A stretch of 64,000 nt of DNA from Firmicutes bacterium UBA2530. GTDB lineage: Bacteria; Bacillota; Clostridia; Tissierellales; Sedimentibacteraceae. Where the stretch lies: the NCBI GenBank assembly GCA_002340985.1, contig DDNC01000009.1, positions 4,718 to 68,717 on the forward strand. Direction: 5' to 3'. Of the stretch, positions 1-9,073 are shown in pieces. Position 1 is the first letter of the stretch, and every line of letters begins with the position of its first letter. A program made the position numbers and the translations under genes. The notes under the pieces were generated by a model. That model saw nothing but the letters and a program-made list of their open reading frames with translations. It was not told the DNA's origin and did no database searches.

Positions 1-1
1 A

Positions 2-691
2 ATAAAATATACAGACACCCGCGGTGTCAGAACATCACAGGTATTTGACCTGGCCATATGCACCATACCGTTTTCCACATTGAGAGATGTGGAGATGAAT
101 CCATATTTCAGCGACAAAAAAATGCAGTCAATAAGAGAACTCAATTATATAGATGCTCAAAAAACCGCATGTCTGTTCAATAAGCGATTTTGGGAAGAAA
201 ATGCCGACTATGGCAACGTCAACGGCGGAGTTTCATTTACCGACCTCATAATCCAGTCTATATTTTATCCTCCCGACCATATACGCTGTGAAGAAGATTG
301 CAGTCCAAATGAGCCGGGAGTGCTCATCGCATCATACAACTTGGGCTCCGACTCAGCAAGGCTGAGCAATCAATCTCCTTCCCGCCGCACCGAAATTATA
401 CTCCATGATGTGGAAAGGGTTCACGGAACTCCACCGGGATATATAAATTCGTTGGTCAACAGCATAAAGACAGCTCACTGGAGCAATGAGCAATGGGCCA
501 GAGGCGGATTTTCGGCTGCCTACCCCGGACAAAAAATCAACCTGGCATACAATGCTCTTCTCCCCGAATATAACGGAAGAATTTTCTTTGCCGGCGAGCA
601 TATTTCGACAAAGCCCGGATGGATTCAGGGTGCTATGCAAACTGGAAAATGGGCTGCTAATCAGGTGGCTCTCATGTTTGGTCAACTTTAA
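2..691 (+). CDS. Flavin-dependent amine oxidase, 3' part (5' end outside window)
   Basis: The open frame runs in from the left window edge, so only the C-terminal ~229 residues are present. The last 50 residues carry the FAD-contacting end of the flavin monoamine oxidase / L-amino-acid oxidase family (RIFFAGEHIS, then GWIQGAMQTGKWAA). The early segment ICTIPFSTLRD is also typical of the substrate/FAD core of that family. Such enzymes oxidise an amine or amino acid to an imine and pass electrons from FAD to oxygen or another acceptor. The substrate cannot be read from this fragment. The N-terminal Rossmann GxGxxG motif must lie upstream of the window. Confidence 0.85.
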   Translation: MKYTDTRGVRTSQVFDLAICTIPFSTLRDVEMNPYFSDKKMQSIRELNYIDAQKTACLFNKRFWEENADYGNVNGGVSFTDLIIQSIFYPPDHIRCEEDCSPNEPGVLIASYNLGSDSARLSNQSPSRRTEIILHDVERVHGTPPGYINSLVNSIKTAHWSNEQWARGGFSAAYPGQKINLAYNALLPEYNGRIFFAGEHISTKPGWIQGAMQTGKWAANQVALMFGQL

Positions 692-774
692 TATCCGTTA
701 ACCATACGTCAATAAAATATATTCTGAATAATTCACTCGCCTTTATCAATACTAATTATCAAACGGAGGCGAAT

Positions 775-1242
775 ATGGGAATTAAAACATTAAAATCAGA
801 AATTAAGACAGCAGGCGGAAATTACAAAATGCAATGTACCGCCGGTAACAATTCAATTATTTTGGATGAACCCGAAGAATTGGGAGGTTCAAACGGAGGC
901 ATGAACCCCGGTGAAGCTCTGTTGTCTGCTCTTGGCGGATGTAAATACATTATTGCAAAAATGTTTTATCAAAAATTCAATATCAACCTGATAGGACTGT
1001 GCATTGATGTGGAGGGCGAAATAGACATGGATGCCCTGATGAACACAGTTGAGAAAAAAAATAGAAACAAGGATTTAAAAATAGGCTTCTCAAAAATAAC
1101 TACAAAATGGTTTATAGATGCAAATAACACGAAGGAAGAAATTGGAGAATTTGTGGAGTTTGTTGAAGCACACTGCCCCATGAAGGACACAATAGAAGAT
1201 AAGCCCGATTTCAGCGTGGAAGTCTTGGGGAAAAAGCATTAA
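775..1242 (+). CDS. OsmC family protein
   Basis: A 155-residue protein of normal OsmC/Ohr length. The two conserved cysteines of the family are visible: one in LGGCK (about residue 56) and one in AHCPMKDT (about residue 136). In this family they form the thiol pair that reduces organic hydroperoxides. The GG..P.E.LLSALGGC context fits the OsmC-like rather than the classical Ohr subgroup, so the exact substrate is open. The start follows a strong ribosome site (GGAGGCGA, 4 nt before ATG). It is a single gene ending in a shared bidirectional terminator. Confidence 0.85.
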   Translation: MGIKTLKSEIKTAGGNYKMQCTAGNNSIILDEPEELGGSNGGMNPGEALLSALGGCKYIIAKMFYQKFNINLIGLCIDVEGEIDMDALMNTVEKKNRNKDLKIGFSKITTKWFIDANNTKEEIGEFVEFVEAHCPMKDTIEDKPDFSVEVLGKKH

Positions 1243-1267
1243 AAAAAGCCCGCAAGCGGGCTTTTTT
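1242..1267. terminator. Bidirectional rho-independent terminator
   Basis: The stem AAAAAAGCCCGC / GCGGGCTTTTTT has an AA loop. It lies between two convergent genes, the OsmC gene and the FMN-binding gene, and has a T-run on both strands. Confidence 0.92.
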
Positions 1268-1273
1268 CTTTCC

Positions 1274-1882
1274 TTATTTTATAGCACTTTTTACTGCTTC
1301 AATTATGGCATTGCTTGTTACTGTGGCTCCTGATACAACCTCAACATCTGCAGAGTTTGCTTCAACTATTTTTCCGGGAAGCTGATCTATGGCGTTTGTT
1401 CCTATTCCTTGAGTTTCGTTAGCACCTTCAGCTTTCACATCAACAATTTTTCCGCCGCTCATAACAACCTGTACCGTAACGTCCCCGCCAAATCCCTTGG
1501 CAGTACCTGTCAGCGTTTCTCCTCCGGCAGGATTTGATGCAAGCGCACTTTTAACCGCCTCAATTATGGCATTGCTTGTTACTGTGGCTCCTGACACAAC
1601 CTCAACATCCGCAGAATTTGCTTCAACTATTTTTCCGGGAAGCTGATCTATGGCATTTGTTCCTATTCCTGGTGTCTCATCAGCACCCTCAGCTTTCACA
1701 TCAACAATTTTATCTCCGCTTGTTTTAACAGTTACAGTCACGTCTCCGCCAAATCCCTTGACAGTGGCTGTCAATGTTGCTGCATCCGCTCCGGTTGCGG
1801 CAGCTCCGCCTAAATTATTTCCCACAGCTAATATTGCATAAGACAATACTAATACTATTAAAGCAATTAAACCTTTTTTCAT
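1274..1882 (-). CDS. Secreted protein with two tandem FMN-binding (FMN_bind) domains
   Basis: 202 residues. Residues 1-30 form a signal peptide or membrane anchor (Lys-Lys start, hydrophobic run, Ala-rich end). Two near-identical domains follow (about 35-115 and 120-202), each with GFGGDVTV at its start and the SGATVTS motif near its end. In the FMN_bind family (RnfG, NqrC, UrdA-like proteins) the Thr of SGAT(x)(S/T) takes FMN in covalent phosphoester linkage, so both domains look competent. The likely role is extracytoplasmic electron transfer, perhaps to an acceptor outside the cell. No membrane-bound redox partner lies next to it. The ribosome site AGGAGGAAAAC precedes the ATG. Confidence 0.85.
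   Translation of the reverse strand: MKKGLIALIVLVLSYAILAVGNNLGGAAATGADAATLTATVKGFGGDVTVTVKTSGDKIVDVKAEGADETPGIGTNAIDQLPGKIVEANSADVEVVSGATVTSNAIIEAVKSALASNPAGGETLTGTAKGFGGDVTVQVVMSGGKIVDVKAEGANETQGIGTNAIDQLPGKIVEANSADVEVVSGATVTSNAIIEAVKSAIK
1284..1776. repeat. Internal tandem duplication within the FMN-binding gene
   Basis: Two copies of about 230 bp (roughly 1284-1518 and 1548-1776) remain very similar at the DNA level, including stretches of more than 30 identical bases around the SGAT and QLPGKIVEANSADVEVV codons. Most differences are at third positions. This points to a fairly recent domain duplication within the gene. Confidence 0.8.
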
Positions 1883-2056
1883 GTTTTCCTCCTAATTAAT
1901 TATCAAACAAATTACATTATAACAGTTTTCGCTTTAAATGTAAATAATCTAATCCATCAAATTTACATGGTATATCTAAATAATACTTTATTTTTTAACA
2001 TATCCGCAAGAGTCCACATATAATGCATAATAAATCAGAAAGGAAAGGAAAATAGT

Positions 2057-2701
2057 ATGAATCAAAAGCCATGGCATACTGCCTCCTTCTATGATTACGA
2101 CAATCATTTCATGTATACCGACAGGCACTGCGTCAAACATAGTATGATTGACCCTGCAAGCGGGAATCCTCCCATGCATTATATTGCCGATATACCAATC
2201 AGTCTGGCTAAATCTATCGAAGGAAAATATTTTGTAGGTACAGCCGAAAATTTAAAATTCGGAAACGCCACGAACGCATGGGCAAGGCTATATAATCCTA
2301 TAGATTCAGGCGTGAATTTTTTTTTGAATGTGTGGACTGCAACTGACATATCATCATCGCCATTCAGAGTACAGATTTGGTTTAACGCAACACCACCTGG
2401 AATAATACAGGAATCCCCCCTGGTATCTCCTGCCAATACAGCGTATTTCCCTTATCCAACTCCGCACGTAAGATTGGAATATGCGGTTGGAGTTATCGGA
2501 CTGCCTGAGGGCGGAACAATGGTTTTCTGCAGGAGCGAACAGGCAGGAACAACAATAAACTCCGAGGAGCAGGGTAAATTTATATTTCCGCCCGGTGGTT
2601 CGTTCTTAGTATTTATATCCAATCCTGAAACTCCCGTAATGCCGGCAATTGGAAAAATCGCCTTTGGTTGGTGGGAAGAGCCCATATGCAATATGCCTTA
2701 A
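2057..2701 (+). CDS. Uncharacterised 214-residue protein
   Basis: I do not recognise this gene with confidence. It has no signal peptide and no clear membrane segment. It is rich in aromatic residues and prolines and has a predicted beta-rich character (alternating stretches such as FRVQIWFNA and GSFLVFISN). The block SIEGKYFVGTAENLKFGNATNAW suggests a small clostridial family of unknown function. The start lies behind a GGAAAGGAAAA ribosome site and the gene is monocistronic with its own terminator. A run of nine T at 2317-2325 lies in frame (VNFFLN) and could be a slippage spot. Confidence 0.7.
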   Translation: MNQKPWHTASFYDYDNHFMYTDRHCVKHSMIDPASGNPPMHYIADIPISLAKSIEGKYFVGTAENLKFGNATNAWARLYNPIDSGVNFFLNVWTATDISSSPFRVQIWFNATPPGIIQESPLVSPANTAYFPYPTPHVRLEYAVGVIGLPEGGTMVFCRSEQAGTTINSEEQGKFIFPPGGSFLVFISNPETPVMPAIGKIAFGWWEEPICNMP

Positions 2702-2722
2702 GAAAAATTTAATACTTACAGC

Positions 2723-2756
2723 AAAGCACCTTTCTTAATTGACAGGTGCTTTAATT
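2723..2756 (+). terminator. Rho-independent terminator
   Basis: The stem AAAGCACCT / AGGTGCTTT has a 12-nt loop followed by a T-rich stretch. It lies 21 nt after the stop of the 214-residue gene. Confidence 0.8.
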
Positions 2757-2924
2757 TGAATGTTTTTTGTTTATTTAAATTCCCTCATATAAGCATTTAT
2801 TTCATCGAATGTTTGATATAGCCTGCAATTCAAGGACTTTCCATTGAACGAATATTAAATTTACATTACAATTTAGGTGCTGAATCTCAACATCGGAGGT
2901 AATAAGGCAATAAGGAGGATAAAA

Positions 2925-3680
2925 TTGAACAAAAAAAGTATCAGAGCATTTCTTATAACCACAGGACTTGCAATAGGTCTGTCGGCATCCATGCCGGCTA
3001 ATGCCCATGCAGCAGAATATACGGCTGTAAGCGGTGATTCCTTATATAAAATAAGCAAATTATTCACCACGTCTGTAGCAAATTTAATTGTTGTAAATAA
3101 TCTTACAAACTACAACCTTAATATCGGACAAGTTCTTAACATTCCCCGTGTGAAATACACGGTAAACGCCGGAGATACACTTTATAAAATATCTCAGAAG
3201 CATAACATCAAATTATCGGACCTGCGCAAAGCAAACAACATATACACAAATTACATATATGCAGGTCAGGTATTGGACATACCTGTTTCGCAATCAGCGC
3301 AGCAGGAACAAGCTTATACACCGGAGGATTTGGATTTGCTCTCAAGACTTATCATGGCGGAGGCTCAGGGTGAACCCTATGAAGCAAAAGTTGCAGTTGG
3401 CGCGGTTGTAATGAACCGTATCAAAAGCGGGCTATTTCCTACATCAATAAAGGATGTAATATATCAGAACATAAACGGATACTACCAGTTTACACCTGTG
3501 GTTAATGAGTGGATCAACAAGCCATCCAACGAAGAATGCATACGTGCGGCGAAAGAAGCCCTGTCAGGAGTTGACAATACAAATGGAGCACTGTTCTATT
3601 ATGACACCACAACAACAAATCCGTGGATTTTATCAAAGGAAGTTTCAGTGAAGTTCGGAAGTATGATCTACGCATACTAA
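2925..3680 (+). CDS. Secreted wall hydrolase: two LysM domains plus SleB-like Hydrolase_2 domain
   Basis: A TTG start at 2925 fits best because AAGGAGG ends 5-6 nt upstream and gives a clean signal peptide (MNKKSIRAFL..., cleavage likely after ANAHAA). Two LysM peptidoglycan-binding modules follow (YTAVSGDSLYKIS... and YTVNAGDTLYKIS...). The C-terminal ~120 residues are a cell-wall hydrolase of the SleB/CwlJ type, with MAEAQGEPYEAKVAVGAVV holding the putative catalytic Glu. Such enzymes cut peptidoglycan glycan strands, often spore cortex, as lytic transglycosylases. 251 residues is usual for LysM-SleB proteins of sporulating clostridia. The gene is monocistronic with a strong terminator. Confidence 0.88.
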   Translation: MNKKSIRAFLITTGLAIGLSASMPANAHAAEYTAVSGDSLYKISKLFTTSVANLIVVNNLTNYNLNIGQVLNIPRVKYTVNAGDTLYKISQKHNIKLSDLRKANNIYTNYIYAGQVLDIPVSQSAQQEQAYTPEDLDLLSRLIMAEAQGEPYEAKVAVGAVVMNRIKSGLFPTSIKDVIYQNINGYYQFTPVVNEWINKPSNEECIRAAKEALSGVDNTNGALFYYDTTTTNPWILSKEVSVKFGSMIYAY

Positions 3681-3698
3681 TTACAAAAATAAAAAACA

Positions 3699-3742
3699 GG
3701 AAAGACCTGTCGGCAGATAATACCGACAGGTCTTTCCTTTAA
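3699..3742. terminator. Strong bidirectional terminator
   Basis: A 15-bp perfect stem (GGAAAGACCTGTCGG with its complement at 3723-3737) has T-rich tails on both strands. It serves the wall hydrolase gene on the plus strand and the convergent 3743-4246 gene on the minus strand. Confidence 0.93.
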
Positions 3743-4246
3743 TTATTTAATGTTTAACAGTTTTACTTTTTTACTGTTAACCATATCCCTCGGATGCGGA
3801 GGTATGCTTATTGTTTCCTGCTTACCGGGTACACCCGGTACAACTGGATTCAGGTTGAAAGTGAATTGTGTTGTAATGTCCGGAAACACCCTTATATTTA
3901 AAACTGTTATGCTGTAGTAATCTTCCTTTTCTATAGTCATATTATAGGTCGTATAGTAGTATTCAGGCCCCTTTATCAATGTTCCCAATGGATGGGCTAC
4001 CGGCAGTTCAACTTTTGCTGGTATTTTTTCCGTAATAACTTCCTTAACAGGTACGGTATTTACTTCTCCTTTTCTTACATAAAATACAACTTTGGCACCT
4101 TCCACAGGCTCTTTAGCCCTGTCCGCATAAATGTAAAGGTCTATATACCCTACAGCATCGCTTACCGGCACCTCGCTTATAGATATAGTATATCCGCAAT
4201 TATGCTTCAGATAAGCATTATTGCTACGGCATCTATCATAGTTCAA
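3743..4246 (-). CDS. Uncharacterised beta-sandwich protein, probably surface or spore associated
   Basis: 167 residues from a TTG start at 4246, chosen because GGAG lies 8 nt upstream. The middle (about 33-130) reads like a carboxypeptidase-regulatory / Cna-B type beta-sandwich: DLYIYADRAKEPVEGAKVVFYV, later YYSITVLNIRVFPDITTQFTFNLNP. A Pro/Gly-rich linker (VVPGVPGKQ) and a short tail, ISIPPHPRDM, follow. There is no signal peptide. The fold assignment comes from pattern only and the role is unknown. It shares its downstream terminator with the wall hydrolase gene opposite. Confidence 0.6.
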   Translation of the reverse strand: MNYDRCRSNNAYLKHNCGYTISISEVPVSDAVGYIDLYIYADRAKEPVEGAKVVFYVRKGEVNTVPVKEVITEKIPAKVELPVAHPLGTLIKGPEYYYTTYNMTIEKEDYYSITVLNIRVFPDITTQFTFNLNPVVPGVPGKQETISIPPHPRDMVNSKKVKLLNIK

Positions 4247-4274
4247 CTCAATCGCTCCTTTGATATATAATATG

Positions 4275-4304
4275 CCGGTACATGGTTAAAGTAACCATGC
4301 CGGT
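4275..4304. terminator. Hairpin downstream of polC
   Basis: CCGG(TA)CATGGTTA and TAACCATGCCGG pair around a 3-nt loop, just 3' of the polC stop. The T-tract is poor, so termination is likely but weak. Confidence 0.55.
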
Positions 4305-4306
4305 TA

Positions 4307-7300
4307 TTATATGGCGTCAAAAAAGCTGAGCTGGTCGCTTTCCGGGAGTGAATTCAGGCAATTAAATTTTTTCAGCAAATCTACTACGGCATTTCCTATT
4401 TTAGCACGCTTCCGCAAATCATCCACAGATTTCAATTCCTCTCCGTTTCGAACAGCGGCATATATTCCTTCCGCGGCAACATTTCCCATTCCGGATATGC
4501 TTGTAAAGGGGGGTCTTAAACCATCCTCCTCAACAATAAACTTTGTTGAATGAGATTTATATAAATCAACAGGCAAAAATTTAAGTCCTCTTTCATACAT
4601 TTCCAGAACGAGCTCAAGATCATCATACATATCCTTGTCTTTGTTGGCGGCTTCATTGCCCTGAAGCTCTATTTCCTTCATTTTTTCCTTAACTTTTTCC
4701 TTGCCGTAAATCATGAACTCCGCATCAAAAGCTTTTGCCCTTATGGAAAAGTATGCCGCATAGTATGCCTCAGGTATATGCACCTTGAACCAAGCTATTC
4801 TGAATGCCATCATTACATAAGCAGCGGCGTGAGCCTTAGGAAACATATACTTGATTTTTTTACACGAATCAATATACCATTCAGGAACATCGTTTAACCT
4901 CATAAGCTCTTCATATTCAGGCCACTTAGGATCCTTAAGAGCCTTTCCCTTACGCACGGTTTCCATTATTTTAAATGCTGAGTTCGGAGGAAGTCCCTTC
5001 CTTATGAGATAAACCATGATGTCGTCTCTTGTACACACGGCCTCACTTATAGACTGAACTATTCCTTCATCTATTAAATTTTTCGCATTTCCCAGCCATA
5101 CGTCCGTGCCGTGAGACAGTCCAGATATACACAGCAAGTCCGAAAATGTCTGCGGCATTGTATCAAGGAGCATTCCCCTTACGAATTTAGTTCCAAACTC
5201 AGGCACTCCGTATGTACCCACCTTTGAATTAATTTGTTGTGGGGTTACACCCAATGCTTTTGTGGAAGAAAACAGTGACATGGTTTCCTTGTCATCCATT
5301 GGTATTGCTTTGGGGTCTACCCCTGTTATATCCTGAAGCATTCTGATTACAGTAGGATCATCATGCCCAAGTATGTCCAGCTTGAGCAGGTTCTGGTCAA
5401 TTGAATGGTAGTCAAAATGAGTTGTTATAATATCAGATTCAGAATCATCAGCCGGATGCTGCACCGGACAAAACTCATATATCTCCCTTCCCTTGGGAAC
5501 AACGATTATTCCTCCGGGATGCTGCCCTGTAGTCCTTTTTATCCCTGTGCAACCTTTTGAAATACGCACTATCTCCGCCTTGTTTACATGCATGTTTTTT
5601 TCTTCAAAGTACTTTTTTACATAGCCAAATGCTGTTTTGTCCGCTATTGTGCCTATGGTTCCCGCCTTGAATGTTGTTCCTTTTCCGAAAATAACCTCGG
5701 TATATCTGTGTGCCTTTGCCTGATATTCTCCGGAAAAATTCAGATCTATATCAGGCTCCTTATCACCGTTAAAGCCTAAGAACGTTTCAAAGGGAATATC
5801 TATACCGTCCTTGACCAGCATTTCTCCGCATACCGGACATGCCTTGTCTGGAAGGTCAAAGCCGTTCAAGCATCCATATTCGTTGAAATCGGAATATTTA
5901 CATTTATGGCATCTGTAGTGTGGCTGCAGGGCATTTACTTCCGTAATTCCTGTCATATACGCCACAAGGGATGAACCAACCGAGCCTCTTGAACCAACAA
6001 GGTATCCGTCATCATTTGATTTCCACACCAGCTTCTGAGCAATGATGTACATAACGGAAAATCCGTTCTTTATGATTGAATCAAGCTCTTTCTCCAATCT
6101 TTTCTCCACAATTTCCGGCAGCGGATCTCCATACAATTCACGTGCCTTTGCATATGTTATATCCTTGATTTCCTGTTCGCATCCCTCAATGTGAGGTGTT
6201 GCTTTTTCAGATGAAATAGGACTTATATTGCTGCACATATCAGAAATTTTATTGGTGTTGGCAACCACCACCTCATATGCTTTATCTTCTCCCAAATAGT
6301 AAAATTCCCTTAGCATTTCTTCCGTTGTTTTTAAATACAGCGGAGCCTGGTTGTCCGCATCCTTATAACCCTGCCCTGCTTCAAGTATACGTCTGTATAT
6401 TTCATCCTCCGGATCCATAAAATGAACATCCCCTGTTGCTACCACAGGCTTGTTCAATTTTTCTCCAAGAGCAACAATTTTCCTGTTAATATCTTTTAAA
6501 TACTCCCTGTCCGGAACCTGTTCCTGTCTTACAAGATATTCGTTGTTGCCGATTGGCTGTATTTCAAGATAGTCGTATTCCTTTGCAATTGCTTCAACAG
6601 TTTCTTCTGATTTTCCCAAAAGTATTGCCTGGTACAGCTCTCCTTCACTGCATGCGCTGCCTATTATCAATCCCTCGGAATATTTTTTGAACATACTCTT
6701 CAATATTCTCGGTTTTTTATAAAAGTAGTCAAGATGTGAAAATGACACCAACCTGTAAAGATTTTTAAGCCCGGTATAATCCTTTGCCAATATAATCGCA
6801 TGATATGTATTGAGCTTTTTGTATTCTCCCTTTTTGGATTCCTCATCAGATGCATAGAGCTCAATGTCATCAAGAGTTTCTGTACCTCTCTGCTTCAGCA
6901 TATCCAGCATTATACCGAAAACCTTGACAGTGGTTGCCACATCATCCAGTGCCCTGTGAGCAACCTCCACCGTAATTCCTAAATTTTTTGCTATTCTCCC
7001 CAGCTTGTAGCTTTTATAGTTGGGAAAAAGCTCCTTTGCAAGGGACAATGTATCCAAATATGTATAATCAAATTCATAACCTAAAATACCGGCATTATGT
7101 TTAAGGAAATTTATATCAAACTCCGCGTTGTGGGCAACGAGTACACTTCCTTCTATGAAATCCAGAATTTTCGGGAACACCTTATCAATAGTTTCAGCGT
7201 CTTTAACCATATCATCAGTGATGTTTGTGACTTCGATGACTCTTGCTGGAATAGGCTTTTCAGGATTTACGAAGCATCCAAATTCGTCAATTACCTTTCC

Positions 7301-8665
7301 TCCCTGAAATTTCATGATACCAATTTCCGTAATCTTCTCAGTGGCAGGCGAAAAACCCGTTGTTTCAAGGTCAAGTACACAATATGTTGTATCTATTCCC
7401 TGCCCTCTGGAGTTGGTCACAGAAGATTTTTTGTCCGGCGCAAGATATGCCTCAACACCATATATAACCTTCATATCCGGATTATCTCTACCCAGAAGAT
7501 TATGCGCTTCAGGAAATGCCTGAACAACTCCGTGGTCCGTTATGGCAATAGACTTCATTCCCCAGCTCATGGCCCTTTTAATAAGGTCTGCGGCACTGGT
7601 CATTGCATCCATCTGGCTCATCTGCGTATGCATGTGCAATTCTACACGTTTGGTTTCGGAATTATCCGTTCTCACGGCCCTCTTTCTTCCCTCAGTTTCA
7701 ATTATAGTATTTGCCAGAAGCTCCACCTCTCCGGAATACTTGCTGTAAGCAGCATTGCCTGCTATTTTAATTCCATTTGCCTTCTGAAGTCTGGACAGCA
7801 CCTCAACATTTTCACCTGGGTCACAAAAACATTTACATGACATTGAGCTGCTTCCGTCATATAAATCAAAGGAAATCATTGTTTTTCCACTTTTAAGCTC
7901 TCTTGGCTCAATATTGGATATCTCACCTTCTATTGCAATTCGTCCTTCATCTTGGGTAATATCCGTAATTTTTATAACCCTGTCCTTTATTGCAGAAGTT
8001 CTGCCTAATATAAGATCAGCACTTTTTGCTTTGGCCGTCTTGCCGGTTTCCGGCTTAGCTTCCTTCTTTGTAAAGGCAGCCTCTCTGCGCACAATGGCAG
8101 TTGCCTGCTTAGGTGCCGTCCTTGCTTCATTCTGGATATTTTCAATTTCCCTTACAAGCACATCTTCGTGCTGCAATGTAAAATCTTCGCAATTCTCATG
8201 GTCAGAAAAATATATGTTGTAATCCTCGCAGCATACACTTTTCACCGTATCCCTTATTAATTTGTCATAGCCCTTGGCAACCAGCATATCCGAGACAGCC
8301 GCTCTGAACACAAAGTTTATATTTTTGTCATTTTCATTTATGTGATATTCGCTATATTTCATTACAGATTTCAGTGCAGGATATTTTTCCGACAGCATGA
8401 CTGATATATTTTTAAGCTCCTCTTTTATCGGTTTCCTGGCGGCATCTCCTCTGTAACTGACAACTATTTTAGAGTCATCCAGCATAAATCTTTTTATCAT
8501 GAAATCATTCAGACGAGCAGTCTCTTCTTCATCAATATACTTATCAGATATTATCTTCAACTCGATAGTCTTGGTTTTCTTGCTCAGAACCACTCCCTCC
8601 ACCAATGCCTCACATATACTGTCACCGGCATTATAATCACTGAAAACATCTTTAATTCTTTTCAT
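4307..8665 (-). CDS. polC: DNA polymerase III alpha subunit, Gram-positive PolC type
   Basis: 1452 residues, the usual PolC length. Order of domains: N-terminal tau-binding region; OB fold (about 225-310, RVIKITDITQDEGRIAIEGE); first half of the PHP domain (VELHMHTQMSQMDAM); embedded DnaQ-like 3'-5' exonuclease (YCVLDLETTGFSP... with the DxE motif); second PHP half (GDVHFMDPED); zinc-binding CHKC...CPVC; catalytic palm with EPDIDLNFSGEYQ; and C-terminal fingers. It is the main replicative polymerase, with proofreading in the same chain, and works with the beta clamp at the fork. The ATG follows AAGGATATGTT. The gene appears monocistronic and is a good chromosomal anchor for the window. Confidence 0.97.
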   Translation of the reverse strand: MKRIKDVFSDYNAGDSICEALVEGVVLSKKTKTIELKIISDKYIDEEETARLNDFMIKRFMLDDSKIVVSYRGDAARKPIKEELKNISVMLSEKYPALKSVMKYSEYHINENDKNINFVFRAAVSDMLVAKGYDKLIRDTVKSVCCEDYNIYFSDHENCEDFTLQHEDVLVREIENIQNEARTAPKQATAIVRREAAFTKKEAKPETGKTAKAKSADLILGRTSAIKDRVIKITDITQDEGRIAIEGEISNIEPRELKSGKTMISFDLYDGSSSMSCKCFCDPGENVEVLSRLQKANGIKIAGNAAYSKYSGEVELLANTIIETEGRKRAVRTDNSETKRVELHMHTQMSQMDAMTSAADLIKRAMSWGMKSIAITDHGVVQAFPEAHNLLGRDNPDMKVIYGVEAYLAPDKKSSVTNSRGQGIDTTYCVLDLETTGFSPATEKITEIGIMKFQGGKVIDEFGCFVNPEKPIPARVIEVTNITDDMVKDAETIDKVFPKILDFIEGSVLVAHNAEFDINFLKHNAGILGYEFDYTYLDTLSLAKELFPNYKSYKLGRIAKNLGITVEVAHRALDDVATTVKVFGIMLDMLKQRGTETLDDIELYASDEESKKGEYKKLNTYHAIILAKDYTGLKNLYRLVSFSHLDYFYKKPRILKSMFKKYSEGLIIGSACSEGELYQAILLGKSEETVEAIAKEYDYLEIQPIGNNEYLVRQEQVPDREYLKDINRKIVALGEKLNKPVVATGDVHFMDPEDEIYRRILEAGQGYKDADNQAPLYLKTTEEMLREFYYLGEDKAYEVVVANTNKISDMCSNISPISSEKATPHIEGCEQEIKDITYAKARELYGDPLPEIVEKRLEKELDSIIKNGFSVMYIIAQKLVWKSNDDGYLVGSRGSVGSSLVAYMTGITEVNALQPHYRCHKCKYSDFNEYGCLNGFDLPDKACPVCGEMLVKDGIDIPFETFLGFNGDKEPDIDLNFSGEYQAKAHRYTEVIFGKGTTFKAGTIGTIADKTAFGYVKKYFEEKNMHVNKAEIVRISKGCTGIKRTTGQHPGGIIVVPKGREIYEFCPVQHPADDSESDIITTHFDYHSIDQNLLKLDILGHDDPTVIRMLQDITGVDPKAIPMDDKETMSLFSSTKALGVTPQQINSKVGTYGVPEFGTKFVRGMLLDTMPQTFSDLLCISGLSHGTDVWLGNAKNLIDEGIVQSISEAVCTRDDIMVYLIRKGLPPNSAFKIMETVRKGKALKDPKWPEYEELMRLNDVPEWYIDSCKKIKYMFPKAHAAAYVMMAFRIAWFKVHIPEAYYAAYFSIRAKAFDAEFMIYGKEKVKEKMKEIELQGNEAANKDKDMYDDLELVLEMYERGLKFLPVDLYKSHSTKFIVEEDGLRPPFTSISGMGNVAAEGIYAAVRNGEELKSVDDLRKRAKIGNAVVDLLKKFNCLNSLPESDQLSFFDAI

Positions 8666-8741
8666 AACATATCCTTCTTAATATATTCATACCTCTTTAT
8701 TATATAATACAGTCCCATGCTTTGTACATAGTATTGTAATT

Positions 8742-8763
8742 AAAAAAGTTCCCTTGCGAGAAC
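8742..8763 (-). terminator. Rho-independent terminator (minus strand)
   Basis: Read on the minus strand, GTTCTC-GCAA-GGGAAC is followed by TTTTTT. It lies just after the stop of the 64-residue gene. Confidence 0.8.
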
Positions 8764-8768
8764 CCTTG

Positions 8769-8963
8769 TTATTCATGACCCATGCCTTCTATACTTATTT
8801 GCTCCGATGTACATTCTTCCTTCTTAGAATAGTTTTCACCCACCCTGAATGAATACAACGGACAGGTATCAATCATGCATGCTCTTATTTCATTATATTG
8901 CCCATTGCTGCATTCAAGGCATTTTTTTCTTATTGCCTGAATAGGCGTCATATTTTTCCCCAT
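8769..8963 (-). CDS. Small Cys-rich protein, probable zinc-binding
   Basis: 64 residues. The core KCLECSNGQYNEIRACMIDTCPLYSFR has four cysteines in a C-x2-C-x10-C-x4-C pattern, which looks like a compact metal site. Similar short CLxC...CPLYxxR proteins occur in Firmicute chromosomes and phages, without a known function to my knowledge. Two starts are possible: the ATG at 8963 (weak GGGA) or the ATG four codons later behind GGGGA. It stands alone and has its own terminator. Confidence 0.65.
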   Translation of the reverse strand: MGKNMTPIQAIRKKCLECSNGQYNEIRACMIDTCPLYSFRVGENYSKKEECTSEQISIEGMGHE

Positions 8964-9073
8964 AAATTTATCCCTGTTGTTACGACTTCGTTTACCCTAT
9001 GAATATTACAAAATTCTATAAAATATGTCAATACCTATTTACAATACAAAAACAGTTATCGGTAAATACTTAC

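Noticed and set aside
2317..2325. A run of nine T in frame in the 214-residue gene as a programmed frameshift site
   Set aside because: The zero frame continues intact to a normal stop and the shifted frames end soon after. It may slip, but nothing shows a programmed event.
7097..7840. A 247-codon open stretch on the plus strand inside polC
   Set aside because: It is antisense to the PolC exonuclease/PHP region, its translation shows no domain, and it has no ribosome site. It is a shadow of the polC codons.
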